Shown here piece after piece: positions 18,642 to 27,869 of a stretch of DNA of 64,000 nucleotides. The notes beneath the pieces are model-generated. The model was not told where the DNA came from and did not search any database. It saw nothing but the letters and a program-made list of their open reading frames with translations. Origin of the DNA: CAINVV01 sp963663675. GTDB lineage: Bacteria; Bacteroidota; Bacteroidia; Bacteroidales; Prolixibacteraceae. The stretch covers positions 2,852,001-2,916,000 of the forward strand of contig OY760498.1 of NCBI GenBank assembly GCA_963663675.1, given 5' to 3'. The position numbers and the translations under genes are program-made. How positions within the stretch are numbered: the stretch's first letter is position 1; every line of letters begins with the position of its first letter.

Positions 18642-19727
18642 ATGACTGCAAATACTTCATTCGACGAAAAGAAAATAACCCGTCAGGTGATTGAAATTGC
18701 CTTACGTCTGGGTTTGCTCATCATGGTTCTGTACTGGTGTTACGGGATCATTAAACCTTTCATTGATTTTCTTTTGTGGTCTGTCATTTTTGCCGTGGCA
18801 TTATATCCCGGGTACACCTTGTTGCAGTCCAAATTAGGAGGAAGAAAAATCCCGGCGTCTATCTTACTGGTTACTGCAATGATATTGATACTGTTGGTGC
18901 CGGTTATCCTGTTCGCCAACTCCCTATATGAAGGAATCACTTTTATGAAATCCCAGTTTGAAGCCAGTGGCAACCTCCTTCCCAATGCATCTGAAAAAAT
19001 TGCTGAACTGCCAGTTATCGGCCCGGTTATTTACGAAAAATGGAATGCCTTTACAACACATACCAGTGAAGGGCTTCAGGAATATGCACCGCAACTGAAG
19101 GATGTTTCGATTACCGTAATTTCGTCTGTCGCATCTGCCGGGATAGCATTTGTCAAACTATTTGTATCAATAATTCTGGCCGGTGTTGTACTGATCTATT
19201 CCGAAGAGGCAGGCAAACTTGCCGATGGATTTTTTATCCGCGTCATAGGTGACAACGGAGCTGAATATTCCCACCTGGCAAAAAAAACAATTCGCACGGT
19301 AGTGAAAGGAGTTTTAGGGGTAGCATTTATACAGTCGTTACTGCTGGGCATCGGTATGGTTATTGTTGGCGTTCCGGCTGCAGGATTGTTGTTTATGATT
19401 TCACTCATCCTGGGAATTATCCAAATTGGGATTTTCCTGGTGGTTATTCCCGTACTAATCTATGTCTTTGCGACATACAGTACTACGACAGCAGTTTTAT
19501 TCCTGATCTGGTGCATTATTATTGCGCCTCTCGACAACATATTAAAACCCATTTTACTGGGAAAGGGAGCTCTTGTCCCGATGCCTATAATTTTTATCGG
19601 TGCCATTGGAGGCTTTATTTTTTCAGGTTTTGTCGGTCTTTTTACAGGAGCCATTATTTTCTCTGTCGGCTATAAGCTGTTTATCCTTTGGATGGATCAG
19701 ACAAAAAACGAAACAGAAATAGTCTAA
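18642..19727 (+). CDS. AI-2E family transporter (PerM/YdiK-like membrane protein)
   Basis: A 361-residue integral membrane protein with hydrophobic segments at about 22-60, 70-90, 160-185, 215-320 and 325-350 and a soluble region between. The closing stretch PILLGKGALVPMPIIFIGAIGGFIFSGFVGLFTGAII is the signature of the AI-2E transporter family. Members have been linked to autoinducer-2 export or to sodium/proton antiport, and this one cannot be assigned. It is probably monocistronic, converging on birA. Confidence 0.85.
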   Translation: MTANTSFDEKKITRQVIEIALRLGLLIMVLYWCYGIIKPFIDFLLWSVIFAVALYPGYTLLQSKLGGRKIPASILLVTAMILILLVPVILFANSLYEGITFMKSQFEASGNLLPNASEKIAELPVIGPVIYEKWNAFTTHTSEGLQEYAPQLKDVSITVISSVASAGIAFVKLFVSIILAGVVLIYSEEAGKLADGFFIRVIGDNGAEYSHLAKKTIRTVVKGVLGVAFIQSLLLGIGMVIVGVPAAGLLFMISLILGIIQIGIFLVVIPVLIYVFATYSTTTAVLFLIWCIIIAPLDNILKPILLGKGALVPMPIIFIGAIGGFIFSGFVGLFTGAIIFSVGYKLFILWMDQTKNETEIV

Positions 19728-19788
19728 AAAACGGGCACATCCATCCGAAATTGCCATGCCCTTTAAATCAACATACAGAACGACAATG

Positions 19789-19817
19789 ATTTACATGACT
19801 ATTCCAAACATGTAAAT
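19789..19817. terminator. Possible bidirectional hairpin between AI-2E gene and birA
   Basis: Perfect 9-bp arms ATTTACATG and CATGTAAAT separated by 11 nt lie between the two convergent genes. The stem is AT-rich and has no clean U-tract, so the terminator role is tentative. Confidence 0.35.
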
Positions 19818-19849
19818 AAACAACTAATAAACTTGTGAATTTATTCGGT

Positions 19850-20584
19850 TCACAGAAATTGAACTTCCTTGAACTGAAAGCTTTTTTTACCTGCCGGCCT
19901 GGTCTCCATAACCAATTGACCTTCAGAATCAACGCCAGTAATACACCCTTCAAAAAAGACTCCGTCGGCCACATATCCAGCCCATTGTCCACACCGGTAA
20001 AGCAGTCGCTCATAATCCCGGTTAATAACGACAGAATAGCCGTTGATTAGTTGAATATATCTGTTATCCAGCTTACTGCACAAATGTTCCAGCATAATTG
20101 GAAGATCATAAGTCTGTCCGGTCATATTTTTCAGTGACACTGGGTTAGGAGCATCTGAAAGAAATATTTCCTGGTTGATATTCAAACCTATGCCAACAAT
20201 TGCCCTGCTGAATTTCCCCGCACTGATAGTTGTCTCAATCAAAATTCCTGCCATCTTTTTATCACCCGCATAAATATCATTTGGCCACTTAACGGATAAT
20301 CCGGATATATAGTCGGACAAGAAATCAAGTACGCCAAGTGATATTGATTTGGAAATCATGAACTGATTTTTAATCTCTATATTCCTGGGATACAGCACGA
20401 TGCTGAAGGTCAGATTCAATCCGGACGCACTTTCCCAGGCTGATTGTCTCTGACCCCGGCCCGATTTCTGACAGGTTGCTACAAAGACTGTTCCCTCATT
20501 CAGACTTTTTGTCAGCAATTCCCTTGCGGCATAGTTATTGGTCGAATCGACAGTATCCAGGTGTACGATGGTTGATCCTATCAT
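19850..20584 (-). CDS. birA: Biotin--[acetyl-CoA-carboxylase] ligase
   Basis: Activates biotin as biotinyl-AMP and attaches it to biotin carboxyl carrier domains. The biotin/ATP loop reads KSGRGQRQSAWESASGLN (variant of GRGRxGRxW), and KWPNDI and GILIE follow. With 244 residues and no N-terminal helix-turn-helix it is a group I enzyme that does not act as a repressor. The C-terminal SH3-like domain is present (GQWAGYVADGVFFEGCITGVDSEG). It is divergent from rsfS, a conserved neighbour in this phylum. Confidence 0.93.
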   Translation of the reverse strand: MIGSTIVHLDTVDSTNNYAARELLTKSLNEGTVFVATCQKSGRGQRQSAWESASGLNLTFSIVLYPRNIEIKNQFMISKSISLGVLDFLSDYISGLSVKWPNDIYAGDKKMAGILIETTISAGKFSRAIVGIGLNINQEIFLSDAPNPVSLKNMTGQTYDLPIMLEHLCSKLDNRYIQLINGYSVVINRDYERLLYRCGQWAGYVADGVFFEGCITGVDSEGQLVMETRPAGKKSFQFKEVQFL

Positions 20585-20650
20585 GACATTGCAGGTTTGT
20601 AGCCGGTAAAGTTAATGGATATTGAGGATACCCTGCACTTAAAGAGTTTT

Positions 20651-20679
20651 TTTGGAATCGTTTAAAACAACTATCTTTG
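20651..20679 (+). promoter_or_regulatory. Promoter of the rsfS-ftsH operon
   Basis: TTTG at 20651-20654 and TATCTTTG at 20672-20679, 17 bp apart, fit the Bacteroidota -33/-7 pattern with a slightly short spacer. The leader to the ATG is only about 12 nt. Confidence 0.6.
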
Positions 20680-20696
20680 TATTTTAAAATCTATCT

Positions 20697-21074
20697 ATGA
20701 CGCAGAAAGACAGTACAAAAGGGCAATTTGATTTGGTTGATGCCATCGTGGAAGGCATCAGGCGAAAAAAAGGCCTGGAAATTATCAACATTGACCTTAC
20801 CCGGGAGGGAGTGGCCGAGTGCGATAATTTCATCATCTGTCATGGCAGTTCCAATACGCATGTCGATGCCATTGCACGTTCTGTTGAAGAAAGTGTCGAA
20901 GAACTGGCCTCTGAGAAAGTCTGGCGCCAGGATGGATCTCAAAACGCACAGTGGATTCTCCTCGATTATGTGAATGTTATGGTTCATATCTTCCAGGAAC
21001 CTTTTAGAAGATTTTATGACCTGGAATCACTCTGGGGGGATGGTATTATTTACAATATAGAAGCGGATATTTAA
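20697..21074 (+). CDS. rsfS: Ribosome silencing factor RsfS
   Basis: Binds ribosomal protein L14 and blocks subunit joining during starvation. The 125-residue sequence has the conserved core DNFIICHGSSNTHVDAIA, then WILLDYVNVMVHIFQEPFRRFYDLESLW. It is the first gene of the rsfS-ftsH-DUF2007-cdsA run; ftsH starts 6 bp after its stop. Confidence 0.95.
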   Translation: MTQKDSTKGQFDLVDAIVEGIRRKKGLEIINIDLTREGVAECDNFIICHGSSNTHVDAIARSVEESVEELASEKVWRQDGSQNAQWILLDYVNVMVHIFQEPFRRFYDLESLWGDGIIYNIEADI

Positions 21075-21080
21075 ATTGAT

Positions 21081-23111
21081 ATGGCAGAAAAAAAACCAAA
21101 TAAAAGCGGTCCGAGGACCAAAAAAACAAGCAATAATCCAATGGGCACTCCCAACAAACCATCAGCATTCAAGTTCAACCCGATCTACATTTATGGGTTG
21201 TTGCTGATCATATTCATGGGAATACAATTTTACGGATCCGGCGGCAGGCCTGTTGAGACCAACTGGCGTGAGGTAAAAAATACCATGCTAAAGAATGGTG
21301 ACGTCGATAAAATTGTCGTCGTAAACAAAACAGAAGCTGAAATTTACCTCAAAGATACTTCCTACGAAAAATACAAGGCAAAACTGGACCAGGGTTTCTC
21401 TGTGCCGCCTAAGGCCGGACCTCATTTCACCTTCAACATTGGTTCTGTTGATGTTTTTGAAGCCAACCTCGCGAAAGAACAGGAAGAAGTACCTGAAACA
21501 GCGCGCATTACGTTAAAATATGAGACCAGAACCAATTATTTCTCCGAAATATTCAGCTGGATATTTCCTCTATTGATTCTGGTTTTCTTTTACTTCTGGA
21601 TATTCAGAAGGATGAGCAAAGGCGGCGGCGGTGCTGGCAATATCTTCAGTGTTGGCAAGTCACAGGCAAAAGTTTTCGACAAAGAATCAAGAGTTTCAAC
21701 CACTTTTAAAGAAGTTGCAGGACTGGCAGAAGCCAAGCAGGAAATTCAGGAGATAGTTGAATTTCTCAAGAATCCTGAACGATACACCAAGCTGGGCGGA
21801 AAAATTCCAAAGGGAGCGTTGTTGGTAGGCCCTCCCGGAACAGGTAAAACACTATTAGCCAAAGCAGTAGCAGGAGAAGCGGAAGTTCCCTTTTTCTCGA
21901 TGTCAGGTTCCGACTTTGTTGAAATGTTTGTTGGAGTTGGTGCATCCCGTGTGCGTGATCTCTTCAAGCAAGCAAAAGAAAAATCACCGTGTATTGTCTT
22001 TATCGACGAAATTGATGCCATTGGCCGTGCCCGTGGACGCAATCCCAATATGGGATCAAATGATGAGCGCGAAAACACTCTGAACCAGCTCCTTACAGAG
22101 ATGGATGGTTTCGATACAAACTCCGGGGTAATCATACTTGCCGCCACCAACCGGGCAGATATCCTCGACAGGGCTCTTATGCGCGCAGGGCGATTCGACA
22201 GGCAGATTCATGTTGAACTTCCTGATATGACTGACCGCAAAGAGATATTCGAGGTGCATCTCAGGCCTTTGAAACTTGGCCCGGATGTGGTAGTTGAATT
22301 TCTTGCCAAGCAGACTCCAGGATTCTCAGGTGCTGATATTGCCAACGTATGCAATGAAGCAGCACTTATCGCGGCCAGGAAAATGAAAGAGATCGTCGAA
22401 AAACAAGATTTTCTGGATGCAGTAGATCGTATTGTTGGCGGCTTGGAAAAGAAAAACAAAATCATATCCGTGAATGAAAAAGCGACCATCGCCTATCACG
22501 AAGCCGGACACGCGACCGTTAGCTGGTTACTGGAGCATGCACATCCCCTGGTCAAAGTGACAATAGTCCCTCGTGGAAAAGCACTGGGTGCTGCCTGGTA
22601 TCTTCCTGAGGAAAGACAAATAACCACCAAGGAACAAATGCTTGATGAAATCTGTGCCACACTCGGTGGCCGTGCTGCCGAAGAACTTATCTTCTCTTCA
22701 GTGTCGTCTGGCGCCCAGAATGACCTTGAAAAAGTGACAAGAACTTCCTTTGCCATGGTATCCTATTTTGGCATGAGTGAAAAGATTGGAAAAGTGAGCT
22801 ACTATGATTCATCAGGCCAGAGTGATTATTCATTTACCAAGCCATACAGCGAAAAAACAGCCGAAGTAATTGATGCAGAAGTAAATCTAATCATCAACAA
22901 AGAATATGACAGGGCCAAACAGATTCTGACAACAAACGCAGAAGGCCACAAAAAACTGGCTGAGTTGTTGCTGGAGCGTGAAGTTATCTTCACGGAGGAT
23001 CTAGAACACGTCTTTGGACCAAGGCCATGGAATAAGCCAAAAGAGGAAGAGAAAACCGCAACAGCAGAGGTCGCACCTCCGCAAGGGGATGAAAACAATA
23101 CTGTTGTATAA
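21081..23111 (+). CDS. ftsH: ATP-dependent zinc metalloprotease FtsH
   Basis: A membrane-anchored AAA+ protease that degrades misassembled membrane proteins and short-lived regulators. Two transmembrane segments (about 34-50 and 156-176) frame a periplasmic domain. Then come the Walker A GPPGTGKT, Walker B FIDEIDAIG, the SRH with RAGRFDR, and the zinc site AYHEAGHATVSW (HExxH). The N-terminus has an unusually lysine/asparagine/proline-rich cytoplasmic tail of about 30 residues and the C-terminus an acidic tail. The length of 676 is normal. Confidence 0.97.
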   Translation: MAEKKPNKSGPRTKKTSNNPMGTPNKPSAFKFNPIYIYGLLLIIFMGIQFYGSGGRPVETNWREVKNTMLKNGDVDKIVVVNKTEAEIYLKDTSYEKYKAKLDQGFSVPPKAGPHFTFNIGSVDVFEANLAKEQEEVPETARITLKYETRTNYFSEIFSWIFPLLILVFFYFWIFRRMSKGGGGAGNIFSVGKSQAKVFDKESRVSTTFKEVAGLAEAKQEIQEIVEFLKNPERYTKLGGKIPKGALLVGPPGTGKTLLAKAVAGEAEVPFFSMSGSDFVEMFVGVGASRVRDLFKQAKEKSPCIVFIDEIDAIGRARGRNPNMGSNDERENTLNQLLTEMDGFDTNSGVIILAATNRADILDRALMRAGRFDRQIHVELPDMTDRKEIFEVHLRPLKLGPDVVVEFLAKQTPGFSGADIANVCNEAALIAARKMKEIVEKQDFLDAVDRIVGGLEKKNKIISVNEKATIAYHEAGHATVSWLLEHAHPLVKVTIVPRGKALGAAWYLPEERQITTKEQMLDEICATLGGRAAEELIFSSVSSGAQNDLEKVTRTSFAMVSYFGMSEKIGKVSYYDSSGQSDYSFTKPYSEKTAEVIDAEVNLIINKEYDRAKQILTTNAEGHKKLAELLLEREVIFTEDLEHVFGPRPWNKPKEEEKTATAEVAPPQGDENNTVV

Positions 23112-23123
23112 CACTATTTGAAA

Positions 23124-23333
23124 ATGGAAAAAGGTTGGAAAAAAATCTATTTTTCCGGTGATGAATTCAAAGTGTTGATGGCACGCGATTTGTTAGCTGA
23201 AAATGGCATCAATGCGGTGATAATGAATCAAAAAGACTCTTCTTATACCTCGTTTGGAGATGTTGAGCTATACGTAGAAAAGCATGATGTAAAAGAGGCA
23301 GACAGAATCCTGGATCAACTTAAAAAAGGGTAA
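23124..23333 (+). CDS. DUF2007 domain protein (putative signal-transducing protein)
   Basis: A 69-residue protein of the DUF2007 family: KKIYFSGDEFKVLMARDLLAENGINAVI, then DVELYVEKHDVKEADRIL. The fold is a small ferredoxin-like/ACT-like unit of unknown role. A TTG at 23118 is in frame, but the ATG at 23124 (MEKGWKK) is the better start. It lies between ftsH and cdsA with gaps of 12 and 2 bp, so it is certainly cotranscribed. Confidence 0.82.
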   Translation: MEKGWKKIYFSGDEFKVLMARDLLAENGINAVIMNQKDSSYTSFGDVELYVEKHDVKEADRILDQLKKG

Positions 23334-23335
23334 AT

Positions 23336-24157
23336 TTGAAAGAAATACAGAAGAGAAGCATCTCCGGACTGCTATTCGCGATCGTACTTTTGGGATCTAT
23401 AATGCTTGGTCCATGGAGTTTTGCCCTGCTTTTTGGAATTTTTTCCATTTTTATTCTGAAAGAATTTTACCATTTGTCGAAAACCGGCGGCAGTTCCCCA
23501 CAGAGAAACGTCGGAATTGCTGTTGGCGGCACAATATTTCTTCTAACCTTTCTTAGTGCGAAAGGATTTATAGCTGTAAACCTCACAGGTATATTCCTCG
23601 CTATACTTTTCATCGTCCCTGCCATTGAACTCTTCAGGGCAAAGAAAAACGCTCTTGAAAATATTGCAGTTACCTTGTTTGGGATTCTCTATGTATCAAT
23701 TCCCTTTACACTATTTCACTTTTATGTGTTTCCTGAATACCCGTCATGTGACTACTATGATCCTAAACTGCTGTTAATCCTCTTCGTCCTGATATGGGCT
23801 TACGACTCCGGCGCCTATTTATTTGGCATCACATTCGGAAAACACAAGCTGTTTGAGCGAATCTCACCCAAAAAGAGCTGGGAGGGATTTTTTGGAGGTT
23901 GGTTTCTCGCCATTCTTTTTGCTTTTGGACTTCAAAAGCTCTTTCCTGATTTACAACTTCTGTTATTGATCTTAATGGCCTGTGCGGTAACTGTTGCCGG
24001 AACCATTGGTGATCTCGTCGAATCAATGATCAAACGTAATCTGGGATTGAAAGATTCAGGCAAATTTATGCCTGGACACGGAGGGTTGCTCGACAGGTTT
24101 GACAGTATACTTTTCGCCTCTCCATTCGTTTACCTTGTTATTCAGTTTTTTGGTTGA
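23336..24157 (+). CDS. cdsA: Phosphatidate cytidylyltransferase
   Basis: Makes CDP-diacylglycerol from phosphatidate and CTP, the branch point of phospholipid synthesis. A polytopic membrane protein of 273 residues with the C-terminal CDS signature GDLVESMIKRNLGLKDSGKFMPGHGGLLDRFDS. The start is a TTG two bases after the preceding stop; the next in-frame ATG would remove the first membrane segment, so TTG is taken as the true start. The product feeds pssA, two genes downstream. Confidence 0.93.
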   Translation: MKEIQKRSISGLLFAIVLLGSIMLGPWSFALLFGIFSIFILKEFYHLSKTGGSSPQRNVGIAVGGTIFLLTFLSAKGFIAVNLTGIFLAILFIVPAIELFRAKKNALENIAVTLFGILYVSIPFTLFHFYVFPEYPSCDYYDPKLLLILFVLIWAYDSGAYLFGITFGKHKLFERISPKKSWEGFFGGWFLAILFAFGLQKLFPDLQLLLLILMACAVTVAGTIGDLVESMIKRNLGLKDSGKFMPGHGGLLDRFDSILFASPFVYLVIQFFG

Positions 24158-24238
24158 TCGGGCCTCCTGATCCTGTTCTTTATTTCCGGGACACACCTCT
24201 CCTATTTGATATTATATCCTAAATCTTAAAATATTCAT

Positions 24239-24246
24239 TATTTTTG
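24239..24246 (+). promoter_or_regulatory. Promoter -7 element (TATTTTTG) before psd
   Basis: A TAnnTTTG match in the 100-bp gap after cdsA, 20 bp before the psd ATG. No well-spaced -33 element is seen. It may give psd-pssA separate expression. Confidence 0.4.
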
Positions 24247-24266
24247 CGTAAAATAATGTGCAAGGA

Positions 24267-24917
24267 ATGAGATTACACAAGGAGGGATATAAAATAGTCG
24301 CTTTTGCCGTTTTAACATGGCTGATTTTCAATTATTTGGTCGGACTGACAGGCGAAACGGTATTCCGTGTTTTTATCCTTTTGTCCACTTTGCCAATATT
24401 AATACTTACTATTCGTTTTTTCCGTTATCCACACAGGGTAATTACGGAGTCTCCAAAATCAGTCATTTCACCCGCCGACGGTATGATAGTGGCCATTGAA
24501 GAAACTACTGAAACTGAATATTTCAAAGACAAAAGATTGCAGGTTTCCGTCTTTATGTCTGTCTACAATGTGCACATAAACTGGAATCCCGTACCCGGGG
24601 AGGTTACCTACTTCATGCATCACAGCGGTCATTTTATGGCAGCTTATCTCCCAAAGTCATCAACATTGAATGAGAGGGCAACAACTGTCATAAAAATGTC
24701 AGATGGCACCGAAATACTTGTCAGGCAAATTGCCGGAGCAGTCGCCAAAAGGATAATTGCCTACTCTAAAGTTGGACAACAGGTTACACAGAAAGACGAG
24801 CTTGGGTTTATCCGTTTCGGGTCACGGGTTGACATTTATCTTCCGGTCGGCACCAAAGTTAATGTTGAGTTGTGCCAGGAAGTAACCGGAAGTCAGACTA
24901 TTCTCGCTGAACTCTAA
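24267..24917 (+). CDS. psd: Phosphatidylserine decarboxylase (short form)
   Basis: Decarboxylates phosphatidylserine to phosphatidylethanolamine at the inner membrane. Two hydrophobic stretches at the N-terminus anchor it. The motifs SPADGMIVAIEE, VFMSVYNVHINWNPV and the self-cleavage region GFIRFGSRVDIYLP (cleavage expected between G and S to give the pyruvoyl group) define the short, archaeal-like class. A GTG at 24258 is an alternative start; ATG at 24267 (MRLHKEGYK) is preferred. It lies 10 bp upstream of pssA, so the two PE-synthesis steps are adjacent. Confidence 0.92.
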   Translation: MRLHKEGYKIVAFAVLTWLIFNYLVGLTGETVFRVFILLSTLPILILTIRFFRYPHRVITESPKSVISPADGMIVAIEETTETEYFKDKRLQVSVFMSVYNVHINWNPVPGEVTYFMHHSGHFMAAYLPKSSTLNERATTVIKMSDGTEILVRQIAGAVAKRIIAYSKVGQQVTQKDELGFIRFGSRVDIYLPVGTKVNVELCQEVTGSQTILAEL

Positions 24918-24927
24918 TAATGATCGT

Positions 24928-25668
24928 ATGATCAAAAGACATATTCCCAATTTTATCACCACACTGAATGTACTTTGTGGTAGTATCGCTGTTGTTTTTA
25001 TCATCAAGGGAGCATTGACAACCGCAGTTGTGCTGATTCTCTTTGCTGCGATATTTGATTTCCTTGATGGAATGAGCGCAAGGATCTTAAAAGCCTACTC
25101 CCCTGTCGGGAAAGAACTTGACTCCCTGGCTGATGTGATATCTTTTGGACTTGCTCCCGGATTAATTATGTACAAATTACTGAATACCAGCATTTTTAAT
25201 CAAAACGTAATACCTGATTTGCAATCAAATCTTACGTTGATTCAGTTACTTACTGTTGGGAGTGCGTTTTTAATACCTGTTTTTTCAGCTCTGCGCCTTG
25301 CAAAATTCAATGTTGACGTACGCCAGACAACCTCTTTCATTGGATTACCGACTCCTGCCAATGCGCTCTTTATCTGCTCACTGGCATTGATTCAGGAACA
25401 TGGCACTATTCCGTCCATCGACAATTTTATTCTGACAACGCCGGTTCTTTTGGTTATCACATTGGTATTCTCATGGTTGCTGGTATCTGAAATCCCAATG
25501 TTTTCACTGAAATTTAAAAATCTCAGCTGGAAACAGAACCAGGTTCAATACATCTTTATCATCTGCTCACTGCTTTTGGTCGCTTTCCTCCGCCTATATG
25601 GTATTACTGCCATTGTTTTACTGTTCATTGTAATATCCATCATCAGCAACAGCAAAAAAAAGAGATAG
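24928..25668 (+). CDS. pssA: CDP-diacylglycerol--serine O-phosphatidyltransferase
   Basis: Forms phosphatidylserine from CDP-diacylglycerol and serine. The CDP-alcohol phosphotransferase motif is complete: DGMSAR, eight residues, G, then ELDSLAD. The 246 residues include about seven hydrophobic segments. With cdsA and psd it completes the route to phosphatidylethanolamine. Confidence 0.94.
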   Translation: MIKRHIPNFITTLNVLCGSIAVVFIIKGALTTAVVLILFAAIFDFLDGMSARILKAYSPVGKELDSLADVISFGLAPGLIMYKLLNTSIFNQNVIPDLQSNLTLIQLLTVGSAFLIPVFSALRLAKFNVDVRQTTSFIGLPTPANALFICSLALIQEHGTIPSIDNFILTTPVLLVITLVFSWLLVSEIPMFSLKFKNLSWKQNQVQYIFIICSLLLVAFLRLYGITAIVLLFIVISIISNSKKKR

Positions 25669-25804
25669 AATCTGTTTCTGTAGTCAGTCCCTGCCTTCAT
25701 TACATACCAACCAGCCAACCATTCGTTCAGTATTTCATAAAATCCGGAAAGTGATGCTGATTCACCCATAGAATGCCAAAACTCCCTCTAAACCAAATCC
25801 ACTT

Positions 25805-27715
25805 ATGAGAAAGAAGAACAATAGGAATCTGCCCAGGTTACTGATTCAATATTCAGTAATTGTGTTACTCCTCCTGTTTGCAGCAAGGTCTTTGATTCAA
25901 AAAGAGTATATACCCGATTTTGAAGCATATTGTCCGTTCGGAGGTTTACAATCCTTAAGCAGTTATCTCCTGAATGATTCACTCGCCTGCAGTATGACTA
26001 CTGTTCAGATCGCCATGGGAATTATGCTCATCATCGGAATCATACTTTTCAGCAAACTATTTTGCTCCTTTTTCTGTCCCATTGGAACCATCAGTGAACG
26101 GCTTTCATCTATCGGTGAAAAATTCAAAATCAGCATTAAAGTCAACAGGTTGACCGATAGATTATTTCGTTCCATCAAATATATACTGCTATTTATCACG
26201 TTTTATTTCACATTGGCATCCAACGAGCTATTTTGCAAAAAATTTGACCCATATTATGCTGTAGCGTCTAACTTCAGCTCAGATGTTGTGTTAATATATG
26301 CGCTGGCAGCCATTCTGCTGGTATTTGCAGGATCATTGATAGTAAGGCTGTTCTGGTGCAAATACATCTGTCCGCTTGGTGCCCTCTCGAACATCATCAG
26401 ATTTACATGGTTCCTGGCGGCATTAATTCTCATCTACATAATCTTAATAAAGGCAGGAATACAACTCTCCTTTATCTGGCCTTTATCTGCTGCCTGCATT
26501 GGCGGATATGCACTCGAACTTTGGGGGGAAAAGTTGAATTATTTTCCCGTCGCAAAAATTTACCGCAATGAAAACAGTTGCACAAGCTGCAAGCTGTGCA
26601 GCAGGAAATGTCCGCAGAAGATTGACGTTGCCAACCTCAAAGTCGTCGATGATATCGATTGCAACCTTTGTGGTGACTGTGTCGAAGTATGTCCCGAGAA
26701 AGACACGCTGCTGATAAACAGAAAAAGTAAAATGAAGTGGTTGCCCCCGGTAGCAGTTGTTGCGCTTTTCATTTTAGGACTGATACTGAGTTCCAACTGG
26801 GAACTGCCCACAATCGATCAGAGATGGGGCAGCCCGGAAGCAATGAAAAAAGCCGCGGAATTTACAAAATCCGGGATTTTATCCGTTAAATGTTACGGCA
26901 GTTCCATGGCGTTTGCAGCAAAAATGAAGAATGTAAATGGTGTTTTGGGGGTAGCTACGTATGTCGGATCCCACAAAGTAAAGATCTATTATGATGCTGC
27001 TATTTTGAATGACAGCCTCTTGCAGGCAGAACTATTTGTTCCCGGGAAAATTGCCATCAGGTCGCCTGGAGCAGAAGTCGTGGAAGTAAAAATGGCTGCA
27101 CTGCTGCTGGATAATTTCTTCGACCCCATGGATTTCGACAAGTTATCCATGTTACTAAACGAAAAAACAGATGCTCTTGGTATTGAAAGTGAATTCAGTT
27201 GTCCGGTCACGGTCAGGATTTATTTTCCGGCTAACTCAGTTATAAACGAACCAAAATTAAGGGAAATAGTTGAAACCAGGAAAATTGAGGTGAAATCCGA
27301 TGAATCTCCCATAACACTGAATATGGCATACAAAGTGGTAGGCAGAATAGCCTTCAAGGCCATTGATGTGAAGGCATACCGGTTAAGAATGTTTGAGCCC
27401 CTTAACAGAACCTTCAACTGGAAAACAGAATACCGGGAGTCGATGCTCGATACACTGACAGTTCCGGTTGACACCGTGCAATACGACAGCGGGTTGTTGC
27501 CCTACTTTGTGAGTCACCTGTCCAATGACGATGGAGTAGTTGGATTTCATACAGCCATGGATAGTATGAATGCCATATTCTTCAAAGTTATTTATCTTGA
27601 TACCCTCACCAACAGCTCCAATATTATCAATGCCATGCACTGCGACACCCTGATTGTTAATTATGAAGGGGGTGAAAAAGGTAAAATGGCCAACAAGTTT
27701 AAGGTTAAAAATTAG
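25805..27715 (+). CDS. Membrane polyferredoxin with C-terminal HMA-like domain
   Basis: A 636-residue membrane protein. The first 250 residues are NapH/CcoG-like: hydrophobic segments with cysteine motifs YCPFGGLQS (43), FCSFFCPIGT (87-91) and CKYICPLGA (185-189). Two 4Fe-4S ferredoxin motifs follow (C259-C269 and C286-C296, each CxxCxxCxxxCP). After another membrane segment (312-330) comes a region (356-400) with the heavy-metal-associated pattern VKCYGSSMAFAAKMKNVNGV...KVKIYYD. It keeps only the first of the two metal cysteines (C363). The remaining 220 residues are unrecognised. A role in moving electrons across or along the membrane is likely; the partner is unknown. No redox gene is adjacent. 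Confidence 0.75.
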   Translation: MRKKNNRNLPRLLIQYSVIVLLLLFAARSLIQKEYIPDFEAYCPFGGLQSLSSYLLNDSLACSMTTVQIAMGIMLIIGIILFSKLFCSFFCPIGTISERLSSIGEKFKISIKVNRLTDRLFRSIKYILLFITFYFTLASNELFCKKFDPYYAVASNFSSDVVLIYALAAILLVFAGSLIVRLFWCKYICPLGALSNIIRFTWFLAALILIYIILIKAGIQLSFIWPLSAACIGGYALELWGEKLNYFPVAKIYRNENSCTSCKLCSRKCPQKIDVANLKVVDDIDCNLCGDCVEVCPEKDTLLINRKSKMKWLPPVAVVALFILGLILSSNWELPTIDQRWGSPEAMKKAAEFTKSGILSVKCYGSSMAFAAKMKNVNGVLGVATYVGSHKVKIYYDAAILNDSLLQAELFVPGKIAIRSPGAEVVEVKMAALLLDNFFDPMDFDKLSMLLNEKTDALGIESEFSCPVTVRIYFPANSVINEPKLREIVETRKIEVKSDESPITLNMAYKVVGRIAFKAIDVKAYRLRMFEPLNRTFNWKTEYRESMLDTLTVPVDTVQYDSGLLPYFVSHLSNDDGVVGFHTAMDSMNAIFFKVIYLDTLTNSSNIINAMHCDTLIVNYEGGEKGKMANKFKVKN

Positions 27716-27763
27716 ATTTGATGTCCCTTTGTACCAAAACTCAATTATATTCTGACATTTTGT

Positions 27764-27822
27764 AATAATATTTGTTGTATTATTAGATTATTGTATATTT
27801 GTGACCTGATATTTGATCACAA
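27764..27822 (+). promoter_or_regulatory. asnB promoter with two dyads
   Basis: TTTG (27771-27774), 19-bp spacer, and TATATTTG (27794-27801) match the Bacteroidota promoter consensus very well. A 7-bp dyad AATAATA/TATTATT (27764-27784) is centred on the -33 box. A second dyad TTGTGA-N12-TCACAA (27799-27822) covers the end of the -7 box and the likely start point. Such placement is expected of repressor operators; no regulator is known for it here. Confidence 0.65.
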
Positions 27823-27869
27823 TGGTTTTATATCATCATTTTTACGAACTTATTTAATTCAATAATAAT

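Noticed and set aside
25545..25769. 74-codon minus-strand frame overlapping the pssA end
   Set aside because: Mostly antisense to pssA; no domain.
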